From NCBI GenBank assembly GCA_026419785.1, contig JAODTK010005796.1:183964-247963 (forward strand): a DNA stretch of 64,000 bases, read 5' to 3'. How positions within the stretch are numbered: position 1 is the stretch's first letter; every line of letters begins with the position of its first letter. Source of the DNA: Sclerodactyla briareus. Its lineage: Eukaryota > Echinodermata > Holothuroidea > Dendrochirotida > Sclerodactylidae. The position numbers were made by a program, and so were the translations under genes. Of the stretch, positions 23,601 through 32,313 are shown in pieces. The notes beneath the pieces are model-generated. The model worked only from the letters and a program-made list of their open reading frames with translations, made no database searches and was not told the DNA's origin.

Positions 23601-25698
23601 GTATGTAGACAGTTGGGGGGAGGCGGGAGATGTCTTGGCTCTATCAGGTACCGCTAATCAGGTACCAAACACCTCCAGAGGTGGCTGATGTAAATTTAAT
23701 GGACATCAATGGGGGGGGGCATGGGAGAAGAGCCTAGCAGGGGTTGTATGGGGACCAGTGGAGGGGAAGATTTTCCTGGCTGTACTGGGTACCAAGCCCC
23801 CAGAGGGTGGTGATGTAAATATAATAGATATGGGTGTGGGGTAGGGGGGAAGCGCATGAACAGCTGTATCAGGCCTCTTTATAGGGTCCGGTGTTTGGCA
23901 GATGAAAGGGGCTGTTCCAGGTACCTACCAGCCAGAGTGGCTTCTGTAAGTATAATGGTTGGAGGTGGTGTATGGGGGAAGGGCCATGTATGTTGACCAG
24001 TTGGTGGCAGATGTCGGGCTGTACCAGTATCATATCCCTAATGGGTGAATGATGTAATTTTAAGGTGAGGTTGAGGACCCCCAACAGTCACGTGGTGACA
24101 GTGGGCCTGTGAAGAAGTTTGTATTGACCCTTTGATTCCTAGGCCGAGTGTCTAGATCAATTGGGAAGAAGATGGAGAAGTGGGTCACGGGGTCGGGATC
24201 AAGATAAGGGATCATAGTCCAGAGGTTACTTTTCAAAGTAATAGCCCCTGGTTCGTGTAATCTGGCATGGACTAGGGGTTTTTGGTAGGACCAGGGCTCC
24301 ATCCTTTCACGACATCTACATTAAGGAGGACCCGAGGGGCTTCAAACGAGAACAATTGACCCCAGAGGCTATAAAAACTAGCCTCACGATTCATTACCAC
24401 ATACACGGAGTGTCAGGGCGTCAACAAACATTGGAAATAGTGCTTTGCCGTCATTTATTAGTTAGAGGCCTACTAAGGTGAAGACCCCATGGTCTATGCC
24501 CCCTCCCCCCCCCCCCCTCGCTCAATAGCTCCTGGTTTATACGCTTCACTTTTGACCTGGGGTTATTGATGATTTTTAGGGGGATAATAGCCTCTGGGCG
24601 CCCGCTTATAGTGATTGGGTTGTGATTACTCAGCCCTACCACTATAATAAACCATAATTGTACATAGACTGTCTGTAACTACCAGACTAGAGACACCAAA
24701 AAGATTTTGGATTGAGAATGCTACAGACAGTCCCATTTTTGTCAGTTGGAGGCTGTCCTGGAGCATTTCTGCACAAATTTGCTTTCCCTTTTCTTCTCCG
24801 CAGCTGGCAATGGTGCTTCTGCATAAGGTGTTGTTTAGCGTTTTCTTCTAATTGTTCCAACAACTTCGAGGCACCTAACAATCGATGAAATGTCGAACTT
24901 TTCAAGAATGATGAGCTAAAGCTAAATTGCACAGAATTGGCAGTGTGGCTATGGACTTTTGTAACTGCAAACCACAAACATTGGAAATAAGAAATATTTC
25001 ATTTTATTAATTTTTGGCTCAGTTTTCTAATTAGCGTTACAACATATCAGTGAAATGATTTTCTGTAGGTTTGAGGATTAGCCTCAATTCCAGGAAAGAA
25101 GTGTTCAATTGCACAAAGTTAGAGAGTTCGTATTTTGACAGGATCATCACCAATCAAAACATATAGCATTTCATCTGGTGATAGAGTAATTCCCTATATA
25201 TCTATGGACTCTGGCTGACAGGGTCAACTATAGTTCAATGTTATCGTACTGCATTATTGATATTGATCCTTGACAGCCTCTAATCTGCATACTTGGCTCT
25301 CAGAGCAACTAAAGGGGAGGATTGTGTATTACATATTCTCCGCTGATCACTCAATTCAGTCTGGTCCCCAGAATGTATCGCCCCACAGTCTCTTGCTTGT
25401 TGTGGGCTTGCTTGAATTGTTTTATGTTGAAGAGAGACGTTTCCAGTTGGGAGCATCCCATTCACCAATCATTGTTCTCTTGTTTCCTTGCAGTGGGCTG
25501 ATCCTAGCATTGCCACACCCATCCATCGGCCAGGGCGCCGCCGTAGCTGCCGTGCCGGACGTACCCACGGTCCCTACCGTCCCTGCCGTCGCTGCCGCCG
25601 GGGGAATGCAGACCTTCCAGGCCACTGAATGGGCTTCTGAGCCCTCCAATGATTGGTCCTCAGAGCAACTCTGCAGTCACCCAAAAAAATTTTTTTAA
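14466..25698 (+). CDS. RPSA: 40S ribosomal protein SA (uS2) / laminin receptor, whole gene
   Basis: RPSA is the eukaryotic uS2 protein of the small ribosomal subunit, needed for 40S maturation. Its metazoan C-terminal extension is also described at the cell surface as a laminin-binding protein. Six coding exons follow in the correct order: 14505-14637, 16558-16690, 17869-18111, 21014-21142, 23411-23544 and 25494-25698, with GT/AG borders at nearly all junctions. The sum, about 310 codons, matches the family (about 295-320). Every exon reads through only after one to several single-base indel corrections, most in short homopolymers. The ordered introns and consensus splice sites argue for a real gene in error-prone sequence. 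A decayed duplicate is the alternative. Introns of 1.2-2.9 kb hold many repeats. A 5' non-coding exon is expected upstream but not found. Confidence 0.93.
15966..16315 (+). repeat. Two-unit tandem repeat in RPSA intron
   Basis: Two adjacent units of about 175 bases share ATCAATGAG, CTTTTAGTG, ATAAAGGGACCTGATTGG, ACACCACTACAT and CACACCCAACGC. They differ by many single-base indels and few substitutions, consistent with recent duplication plus sequencing error. Confidence 0.85.
16558..16690 (+). CDS. RPSA: RPSA coding exon 2
   Basis: Acceptor GTTTCAG ends at 16557 and donor GTATGT starts at 16691. The frame-corrected reading gives GVHIINLRKTWEKLLLAAR, then TIENPKDICVISAKPYGQ. This is the conserved uS2 core strand-helix segment that follows KSDG in all RPSA proteins. 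At least seven indels fall in 133 bases, for example an extra A in ATCAATC, extra A and G in AAAAAAACCCAAAGGG, and extra bases around CACTCTCTCGG. No frame longer than 30 codons survives uncorrected. Confidence 0.9.
17869..18111 (+). CDS. RPSA: RPSA coding exon 3
   Basis: Acceptor TTTGTTTCTTCAG ends at 17868 (an alternative AG lies two bases on) and donor GTGAGT begins at 18112. Corrected reading: [65 protein letters not shown]. These are the best conserved blocks of RPSA; the [10 protein letters not shown] part lies in the region usually called peptide G / laminin-binding (family knowledge). Indels occur near 17898, 17962, 17994 and 18050. Substitution stops are absent once the indels are corrected, which favours a functional gene. 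Confidence 0.95.
19209..19350 (+). mobile_element. tRNA-like SINE fragment (family E)
   Basis: Contains ACCGAGTGGTTAAAGC, an A-box-like block of a tRNA-Leu/Ser type, then GTCAAACGCCTGTTTCAAC. The same order appears at 31458 and 32314, where the copies are longer. It lies within RPSA intron 3 in the same orientation as the gene. Confidence 0.55.
19605..20275 (+). repeat. Tandem duplication of about 380 bp in RPSA intron
   Basis: Segments 19605-19905 and 19985-20275 share CCAAATAAGAACTC, TTTAATTTCC-like, CCCCCCTGTG and AAAATTCCAG-CTTGTTTT blocks in order. A fragment around CTTCTGGTTTGGACCAAATCA recurs at about 20800. The 138-residue frame at 19557-19973 falls inside the first unit and is interrupted in the second, so it is not taken as coding. 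Confidence 0.75.
20280..20660 (+). repeat. GGTCA-rich repeat family D, copy in RPSA intron
   Basis: Two units (from about 20320 and 20490) each contain GCTTGTAAA, CATAACTC or CGATAACTC, CTGGATTGAT and CTCATACTTG. GGGTCAGGGTCAC and GAGGTCACCAGAGGTCAAAG follow. The inverted counterpart is found at 38880-39900 and 40910-41430. Confidence 0.7.
21014..21142 (+). CDS. RPSA: RPSA coding exon 4
   Basis: Acceptor CTACCCTTCAG ends at 21013 and donor GTAAGT begins at 21143. Reads G-SIGLMWWLL at the start, then needs corrections in the RGVLRLRGPISRE-like part (about 21060-21095). It then gives PW-VMPDLLLNRDPQE. This matches the conserved segment between IPCNNK and the acidic tail in RPSA. The exon is 129 bases, close to three codons off 40. 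MPDL is preserved although the aromatic YFY usual before RDP is LLN here, which may be real or a base-call problem. Confidence 0.93.
21143..23410 (+). other. RPSA intron 4, no further gene seen
   Basis: I see no exon in this intron. It contains a (CATG)n-like patch at about 21853-21869 and a G-run at about 23028-23036. Open frames on both strands are short and lack recognisable domains. Confidence 0.5.
23411..23544 (+). CDS. RPSA: RPSA coding exon 5 (acidic linker)
   Basis: Reads VEKDEQEARERAAQQEE and then, with indel correction, Y-DQWGADVLAVPGTK and PEVAD before a GTAAGT donor at 23545. This fits the charged helix and the PEVADW junction of RPSA, since the next exon opens with W. The start is uncertain: the base before GTTGAG is T, not the G of an AG, so either a base is miscalled or the acceptor is the AG at 23415-23416 and the exon starts at AAGGAT (23417). 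Its 3' portion is the founder of the tandem array that follows. Confidence 0.85.
23455..24066 (+). repeat. Tandem array derived from RPSA exon 5 and its donor
   Basis: About five direct copies (from about 23455, 23582, 23722, 23857 and 23980; 87-140 bases each) repeat the exon's GTACGTGGACCAGTGGGG-, GCAGATGTC-CTGGCTGTACC- and CCAGAGGTGGCTGAT-like blocks, plus the first intron bases. Donor-like hexamers persist: GTAAGT 23545, GTAAAT 23690, GTAAAT 23815, GTAAGT 23946, GTAATT 24054. Copies 2-5 have no obvious acceptor of their own and decay progressively. Copy 2 can still be read as EEDSAALYVDSWG. Confidence 0.85.
25494..25698 (+). CDS. RPSA: RPSA last coding exon (W-rich tail)
   Basis: Acceptor TGTTTCCTTGCAG ends at 25493. 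The exon opens with TGG GCT GAT, giving W-A-D-P directly after PEVAD of the previous exon, the PEVADW signature of the family. One frame change near 25525 leads to IGQGAAVAAVPDVPTVPTV and MQTFQATEWASEPSNDWSSE. The TEW and DW repeats are typical of the RPSA C-terminus. The frame then runs through LCSHPKKFF to TAA at 25696-25698. That last piece is unlike known RPSA ends and follows a run of seven A and seven T, so the true stop may differ. Confidence 0.88.
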
Positions 25699-25872
25699 CC
25701 CAACTACTCAACTGGTGCCGACTGGGTGGTGTCTACCTCCCGGACTGGTCATAGAGGACATGATGGGTACTCCACGGTCTCGACCACATCAGCTCAACAT
25801 AGGATAGGCAATGGTTGATCGAATTGGAATGGACCACCACAGTCTGGACACTAGTGAGCTCTGGACTTGTTG

Positions 25873-26202
25873 AGTGTGCTTGTTTAATGGGGATAGACAG
25901 TCGTGCCGTACGGGCACCATAGAAAGGGGTTTTCACGGGGTTGCATGAATGGTCCACATATAGGGCCCTAACCCTTGTTGATGGGCTGTTAATGGGGCAG
26001 ACCAGTCAATGCTATAATACGAGCAACAATAGGTATGGGGTTACAGAGGGTCCATGGAATGGTCCACATAGAGGGCTTCCAACCCTTGTTTGAGAGTGCG
26101 TTAATGGGGTCTGACGGTTGATATGCATAACAAGCACAATAGGAATGGGTTACAGGGGGGTCCATGGAATTGTCCACATTGAGTGCTCCTAACCCCTCAA
26201 GT
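25873..26202 (+). repeat. Tandem repeat, three units of about 110 bp
   Basis: Units from about 25873, 25981 and 26092 share TTAATGGGG, GGTCCACAT-GAG-GC and TAACCC-TTG blocks. The array starts about 175 bases after the RPSA stop, so it may lie within the 3' UTR or just past the polyadenylation site. I found no clear AATAAA before it. Confidence 0.8.
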
Positions 26203-26366
26203 GGCTTGTAGTGAGCTGGTGGATGTTGATCCCGCAATAGCACACTAATGAAATGGGGTCTGGTAAATATTCACAATCGAACTAGTTTCGCTAATTTGCT
26301 AAAAAAAGTGTCCGTACTGTTGACCAGGAGACGGAAGGGTAGGTTCGTTGATGGACCGTATGTGTC

Positions 26367-26374
26367 TATAAAAG
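26367..26374 (+). promoter_or_regulatory. Possible TATA box
   Basis: TATAAAAG on the + strand, 270 bases upstream of a short ATG-donor exon. A start site would be expected near 26397. This is only a motif match, but its position relative to a GC-richer stretch and a splice donor makes it worth recording. Confidence 0.3.
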
Positions 26375-26396
26375 GGAGATTACGTTGCTCCATTCA

Positions 26397-26664
26397 AGAA
26401 GATGCGTTACCATCAACGCGATGGTCTAGCGCGCAGATCTTGTTGATTGTCCGGCCCGATTTGTACGGGAGTCGTCGTTGAAGCACGTCTCCCATTGCCT
26501 GGAGGGTCAGTCGCCCTCGTCGGTGCAGCAGGTCCCTGGGGAGGGAGCGCAGCCTCCCCCAGGGGGGCCACACACCACGTGTCCGTCGGTGTGGGGGGGA
26601 GGGAATTAAAAGCGTCACGAATCTGATGACGTGGCCAATTGGACATGGATCCACCAGCTGTCTG
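26397..26664 (+). CDS. Possible first exon of an unknown gene
   Basis: Downstream of the TATA box, a GC-rich stretch ends with GGACATGG, a good Kozak context. ATG at 26645 reads MDPPAV and runs into a GTGAGT donor at 26665. Upstream, a + frame read with one shift (RFVRESSLKHVSHCLEGQSP) looks coding-like but lacks its own start. A minus frame of 86 residues overlaps (26394-26654). I do not recognise a product and could not identify a following exon. Confidence 0.25.
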
Positions 26665-26699
26665 GTGAGTCTGATGTCTGAAAAATTATTGTGTGAGAA

Positions 26700-28129
26700 A
26701 CATCCAAAAAAAAAAAAATAAACAAAAATCTGGCAAGAGTAGCTTGATGTGGATCCATATCACTGAGGTGATGAAACGGTACTCTGATGGCAGAGGTTCC
26801 GCCTTTGCTCAAACTGGGTGAAAACTCGGTGGAAATGTTGGATTTTTTTTGAACTTTTGGGCATTTTTTTCGGGCCCTTTTTTAGGTATTTTTCCCCCAA
26901 ATCAGTGTGTTATGACCTCCTTTTTGATGCGGTCATAGTTAAGATAATTCTCCTCCCCCTATTTGAATCTGGTCTGGCATAGTTGGTTGATTGTTTTCGT
27001 TTAGGTTCTCCGTAGTCATCATCATTGTCCTGTCTACTGTTATCTGTTGTGGTTTGCAAGCTTTCAGGAGAGGAAGAGTGAATAAACACTGAAGTCTCAA
27101 CATCATCCTGGCTCTCCCTCATTAGTTTTGGTTTTTAAGGTGAACGGTCAGTACTTCCAACTCGGCATGATAACGATGCTGCCCCTGAGATGAGTTGGAC
27201 ATATTATGACTTACCAGTTTGCCACGAACATTAGGTATGAAAAAAAAAAAACTGCTGCCCTTTATCTAGCCATCCCGTTCACCGCACAGGCACGTCCAAA
27301 AAGTACTATCACTCGCTTGCAGCACTGTGCACCCTATCCGCAGGGAGCTGAGGAACACGACTTTTAAAAGACTCGGTACGGCTTGTCTTTGTCTTGTCGT
27401 CTACTATGCAAACACCAACTAGTGTTTTCCATACTGGCTGGGGGCAACATGCACACCAAGTCTTAGACCTGATGATGAACCCTCCTGTCTTGGATACAAT
27501 ATGAAGTTAATATTGGTGGGGAATGGAAAAACATCTGTTGGCTCAAACCCGTTTCCAATCAATGTTCGGAAGAGAATTATTGACCTTCAGTTTGGTCCAG
27601 TATGATGCAGAGAAATGGGGGAGAAATCCCTACTGGGCAATAATTGATGCGACAACACACATAGATATTGTAGTATTCATGTGTTACCTGAACTTGAATT
27701 CCCCATGCTACTGTCTTTCAACCACAGACCATCAACACCTACCAACTCACACTACCGCAATCCCTCAAAGTGAAATTCAATGTGTGTAATTTTATAATGG
27801 AAACAATACTGCATGGTTGTGCTAGTATGACATCGTTCATTACTGCTTGATGGAGCTTCTCAAACTTGTGCCCTACACATGACACAAACTCTGAATTTTG
27901 TAATGGGAAGTCGTGTGAATGTCAGATTCAAATTGAGGATGTAGTTTTATACAATCCGCTATTATATAGTTTCCTTGTTGTCAGCGTCTGAAAGAAAGTT
28001 AGGAAGTGACTAGGACTAGGCGGATCCTTTGTCGTGTATGGGTGTCCCACTTCTCCTGAGCATAAACGGTATGAAGGCCGATTTTGATGAAATTAATATC
28101 AGTATCGGGTGGAGTCACTAATTATACCC
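26700..28129. other. Gene-free stretch
   Basis: A-runs near 26706-26718 and 27240-27250 and short frames only. Segment 27490-27780 weakly resembles 59565-59740 (shared GGAAATGG, AGTTTGGT and GAAATCCCTAYTG-like blocks), suggesting another dispersed repeat. Confidence 0.4.
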
Positions 28130-30890
28130 CGCACACTAAGTGTTCGGGGAATTATGGTTTTGGCCGTGTGCCACTGGCTCCTGCCTCCGCTGGCCGCCGC
28201 CCGCCGCGCCGCCGAAAACTTTAGGCGTTAGCGCTCCTCATTCTTTAACACTTTATCCGATTGACTCCAAACTTGGTACAACATGTCCGTTATGAGTAAA
28301 ATCTCTGATAAGTTCGAAAATGGGCTATATCGTATATTTGTTGCCCTCTATTTTGCAGGTTTTTCGCAAATTTCTTTCGTTGCGATTTACAGAAACGTGG
28401 TGGTTGTGGGTAGTTGTTGGAGCCGATAAACAAATGGGGACAATTTCCAAGGTCATCCTGGACGGTCAGTTTGCATTTTTTTGGGCCAATAGCCTAATTA
28501 TAGCATAATGGATGTGAATTTCAAACTTCATGGATTTTCATGAAACTTGGTGACTAGGGCCAACTATTAGTGCCGATGAACTTTCCTAATGTGGCCGAGG
28601 TCTCTTGCACTTCGACTCACCCCTTCTGCATATTAGTTGGGCCAATTAGCAATAAGGCAAACTTATAAACTTTGTTGATTCCACGAAACGTGGTGAGTAG
28701 GAACTTCTAACAGTCCCTATATTTATTCATTGCATTGAATCACTGGAAGGTCCTTCCTATGTGTGTTCTAATTACATTTCCGTTAGCATAAAGTAGAATA
28801 TTAATGCACTTATTTTTCTTCACTTTTAGGGATTTTGACCGAAAACTTGTGGATGGACCTACTATCCCCCCCCCACCAGTCCTGATAATTTATTAAATAG
28901 CATCGAGATCACTGAGGTTAAATTTGTGGACTATTTGCATATTGTTTGTCCTGATCCATCAAATGATGAGTTTCAACTTTTTTCGCAATAACATTGGACA
29001 TGTTTCATTGAATGCAGATTCTCTAGGAAGGCTGGCATCCAGGAGTGTAACAATTTTCATAAAAACCGCCAGTTCATTGAAGGTCATTCAAGGTCACTTA
29101 GGGGTCAAAAACTGATTTTTTACTTTTTCGGCAATAGCACTGGGTGTGTTCATCAGAATGCCAAATGCCTCCTAGAGTGGATGTATCACATGAGATAACA
29201 TTCTCATAAATCTGTCATATCATTAAAGGTCATGCTCTGGGTCACTATAGTCCGGTTCAAAAACTGTTTTTTTTGCCATAATCGTAGAATTGGATATCTG
29301 CGAAGCCTGGATGGTTCACCATTGCTATATTGTTGATCTACATGTTGGTGGTGAACCTCTGACCTGAAATTTGACCTCTGTCGGGTGGTCACATGTGGTT
29401 CAGGTCCAATCTGACTAAATGTTCCTTATTTACGGAGTTACGGGCAATAAAAGTAGAAACTGTTTATTTTTTGGATATTTTATAGAGCTTTGTGTGCTTT
29501 ATGGAGGGAAACACTCCCGCTTCGATCGGTTACTTTGGTAGTTACAAGTGTCAAAGTTCGAATTTATACCTTTTTCGCAATAACATTGAACATATTCATT
29601 GGCATGCATATGCTTCTAGAGTGGATGCATCACTGCTAGTGATCAACATATTTTCCATAAAGGTCACCGCCTGTCATGAAGGTCATTAAGGTCACTTAGG
29701 TGTCAAAAACTGATTTAGTACTTTTTCGCAATACAACTGGGTGTGTTCATCATAAAGCAAAATGCTCCTAGGAGTGGATTATCCATGAGAGTAACAATTC
29801 CTCATAAAACTGTCATATCAGACAGGTCATTTGGGGTCACTGAAGGGTCAGAAACTGTTTTTTTGCTATAATCGGAGAATTGAATATCTGCAAGGCTGGA
29901 TGGTCACCATTGTGATATAATTGTTGACCTGCATGTGTGTGGACCTCCTGACCTGCATTTGACCTCTTTCGGGTGCTCATGTGGGGGAAGTCGAATCTTA
30001 ATAAATGTGCTTATTTTAAGGAGTTTACGGGCAAAAAAAAGCGAACCTGGTTAATTTTTGGATATGTGATTGAGCTTTGTTGCTTTATGGAGAGAAACAA
30101 CTGCCGCTTCCGATCGGACACTTACTTGTAAGTTGGTTCTTTTTGGATATGTGACTGAGCTTTGTGTGCTTATGGAGCGAAACAACTGCCGCTTCATCGA
30201 CACTTACTTGGTGTTACAAGGGGTCGAAGTTCAATTTTATAACTTTTTTGCAATAACATTGAACATGGTTCGTGGATTGCACTATGCTTCTAGGAGTTGA
30301 TCCATCACATGGAGTGTAACAATCTTCATAAAAACCGACATGTCCTTAGAGTCATTAAAGGTCACTTAGGGGTCAAAAACTGATTTTATACTTTTCTGCA
30401 TAGCACTGGGTGGGTTTCTCAAATGCAAATGCTCCTAGGAGTGGCTGTATCACCTGGAGTACAATTTTCATAAACTGCCATACTCATTAAAGGTCATTCG
30501 GTCATAGGGGTCAAACTGTTTTTTGGCTAACTCGGAGAATTGATATCTGCGAAGGCTGAAGTGTTCCCCACTTGTGATATAATTGTTGACCTGCATGTGT
30601 GTGACCTCTGACCTGAATTTGACTTCTGTCGGGTGGCCATTTGTTACAAGTCATATCGTGATAAATGTGCTTATTTTAGGGACGCACCTTGTCCGGGGCT
30701 GTAGGGGTGGCCTCATACATAACAAGTGCATTAATGGATGGAAACCATTTACCTGTACATGTCCGCTTCACAAGTCTTTTAAATGTCTTTCTTTCCACGA
30801 ATTTGTCCGGTTTCAGTTCACAATTTCTTGAAAATAGATGCGGGATATAACCTAGCGGTTTACCCGCTCCGACATTTTCTAGTTACCTCC
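28130..30890 (+). repeat. Dispersed repeat family C, copy 1, with internal tandem array
   Basis: The left end (TTCGGGGAATTATGGTTTTGG, then a CCGCCGC-rich patch and AACTTGGTACAACA) and the right end (GCGGTTTACCCGC-like) match copies at 33585-34190 and 58705-59255. Between them, copy 1 holds about 1.8 kb of tandem units anchored by GCAATAACATTG at about 28983, 29577 and 30249 (periods of about 594 and 672). Each unit has two half-units related to each other (CTAGGAGTGGATG, GGTCACTTAGGGGTCAAAAACTG). A further 80-base duplication lies at 30054-30220. Confidence 0.85.
29081..29096 (+). promoter_or_regulatory. DR4 nuclear-receptor-type half-site pair
   Basis: AGGTCA-TTCA-AGGTCA is an exact direct repeat with four spacer bases, the textbook spacing for TR/LXR-type heterodimers. 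It lies inside the family C tandem unit. The equivalent place in the second unit (about 29680) has spacing 3. Any regulatory role is inference. Confidence 0.3.
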
Positions 30891-30899
30891 ATATATAGG

Positions 30900-31457
30900 T
30901 TCAGAACATGACCCAGTTCAAGCTCTCCTTTCAACTTGGAAACTGAATATTTCTTCTCTATCTGGAGTTCTTTTGATACCCACTTGCCGAAGAACGAGTC
31001 TTTTGGTAGTTGGTCATAGCCATCCTACTACTTTTCACAATGGAATCCATATGACAGTTCCACCCTCACTACCACTTATCAGAGTACATTTCAAAGGCAT
31101 CATCGTGTTGCAGCATATGCAAAAGACGGAGGGTGCTCTTTACTTGGATGTACAGCCAAAATGACCGAGGTATATCAGAAGTAGTTCTATATTGACGTAA
31201 TGTATTGTGTATATTGGATGCACTGTCATGGATTTTGAGTCCTCGACGTCCTGATGAATATATGAGTCGCGCTGTGGTGTATGTTGTGATGTCTGACTTA
31301 AACACGACTCGACCAGTAGCTTGATGGTTCCGCTCATGCGTGGTATGCCTGTTCACCATATGAATAGGGCTACATGATCCCTATCATTTGTGGTGGGTGA
31401 AATGAACCCATAGGTCAGATCTAATTCCTTGTAAATAAACCAATAACTAATTGCATC
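30900..31457. other. Gene-free stretch
   Basis: Overlapping short frames occur on both strands at 30973-31359. None carries a recognisable motif or splice context. Confidence 0.4.
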
Positions 31458-31992
31458 AGGGGTTTTGTTTAGGCGACTCACCGGTGGTTTAAGTTCTCCT
31501 GGCACATATGATTCTGCTGGTGAGTGTGCAGGCGATGACGAGTGAATACAGTCAAACCCCGTTCCACAGGCTAGTAACTACCTGACAAGAGGCCAACACT
31601 CTCACGCCAAGAACTCATCCATGCGAAGGTTTAGTTTACCAAACCAAGCCCAGACTAGAGACCATGCCTCGGACAGGTGCCTTGCCCTATTGTGCCACAA
31701 TCAAAATGATTACAGTTGATGACCTTCACTGAACTCCTTCCTGAACATCCTATGGATGATGATATACCACTATGTTCAGCATAATAAATTGTGGGTTGGG
31801 TTGCAAAGCCGTACATTTTGAACGCTCGACCCCAAATGACATAGTGGGGGGGTGATTCAAATAGCATCATCCTCAGATGGGTCCATGCTGCATGCTTGCA
31901 AGAAAAACTATCAAAAAGGGGTTAAATGACATATGTACAGTCCCAAGGGGGGGTGTGGATCATCCGCCCTCCGCCAACGAGATGAACGAGAG
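31458..31992 (+). mobile_element. tRNA-like-headed repeat family E, copy 1
   Basis: Starts with GGCGACTCACCGGTGGTTTA, an A-box-like tRNA head, and runs through TAGTAACTAC, ATGATTACAG, TGGGTTGGGTTG, TTTTGAA-GCTCGACCC and TATGTACAGTCCC. Copy 2 at 32314-32838 preserves all of these in order. The length of about 530 and the tRNA-like head suggest a SINE or SINE-containing composite. Confidence 0.7.
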
Positions 31993-32313
31993 CCACTGTT
32001 TTAGCTCTGCGCAGGCATAATGCAGCGTGTTGATAATTGGCTATCCCCCACGAGGGGGTTCGGAAAAATCTGATCCTTAAATGCGGAATTGAAAATAATA
32101 TTTAAAGTATGCCAAAAACGGTCGGAGGTTGGTCTAAAAAACTTCTGAGATTAGACCAATATGAGTAATTTTCCAGAAGACATTTCCCATGATTTAGTAA
32201 AAGAGAAAATCTTGATCGAATCAACGTTGAAGTCGCACTGCCCCATTAGTCCTGACCATAATTCTGTTGACTTGCTTTAGTTTTTTCTTTTTTTTCTGAC
32301 TAAACGAAGGTGC

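Noticed and set aside
25270-25493. Upstream part of the 142-residue frame that ends in the RPSA tail
   Set aside because: A strong acceptor at 25493 and the PEVAD-W junction show this part is intron. Only 25494-25698 is exon.
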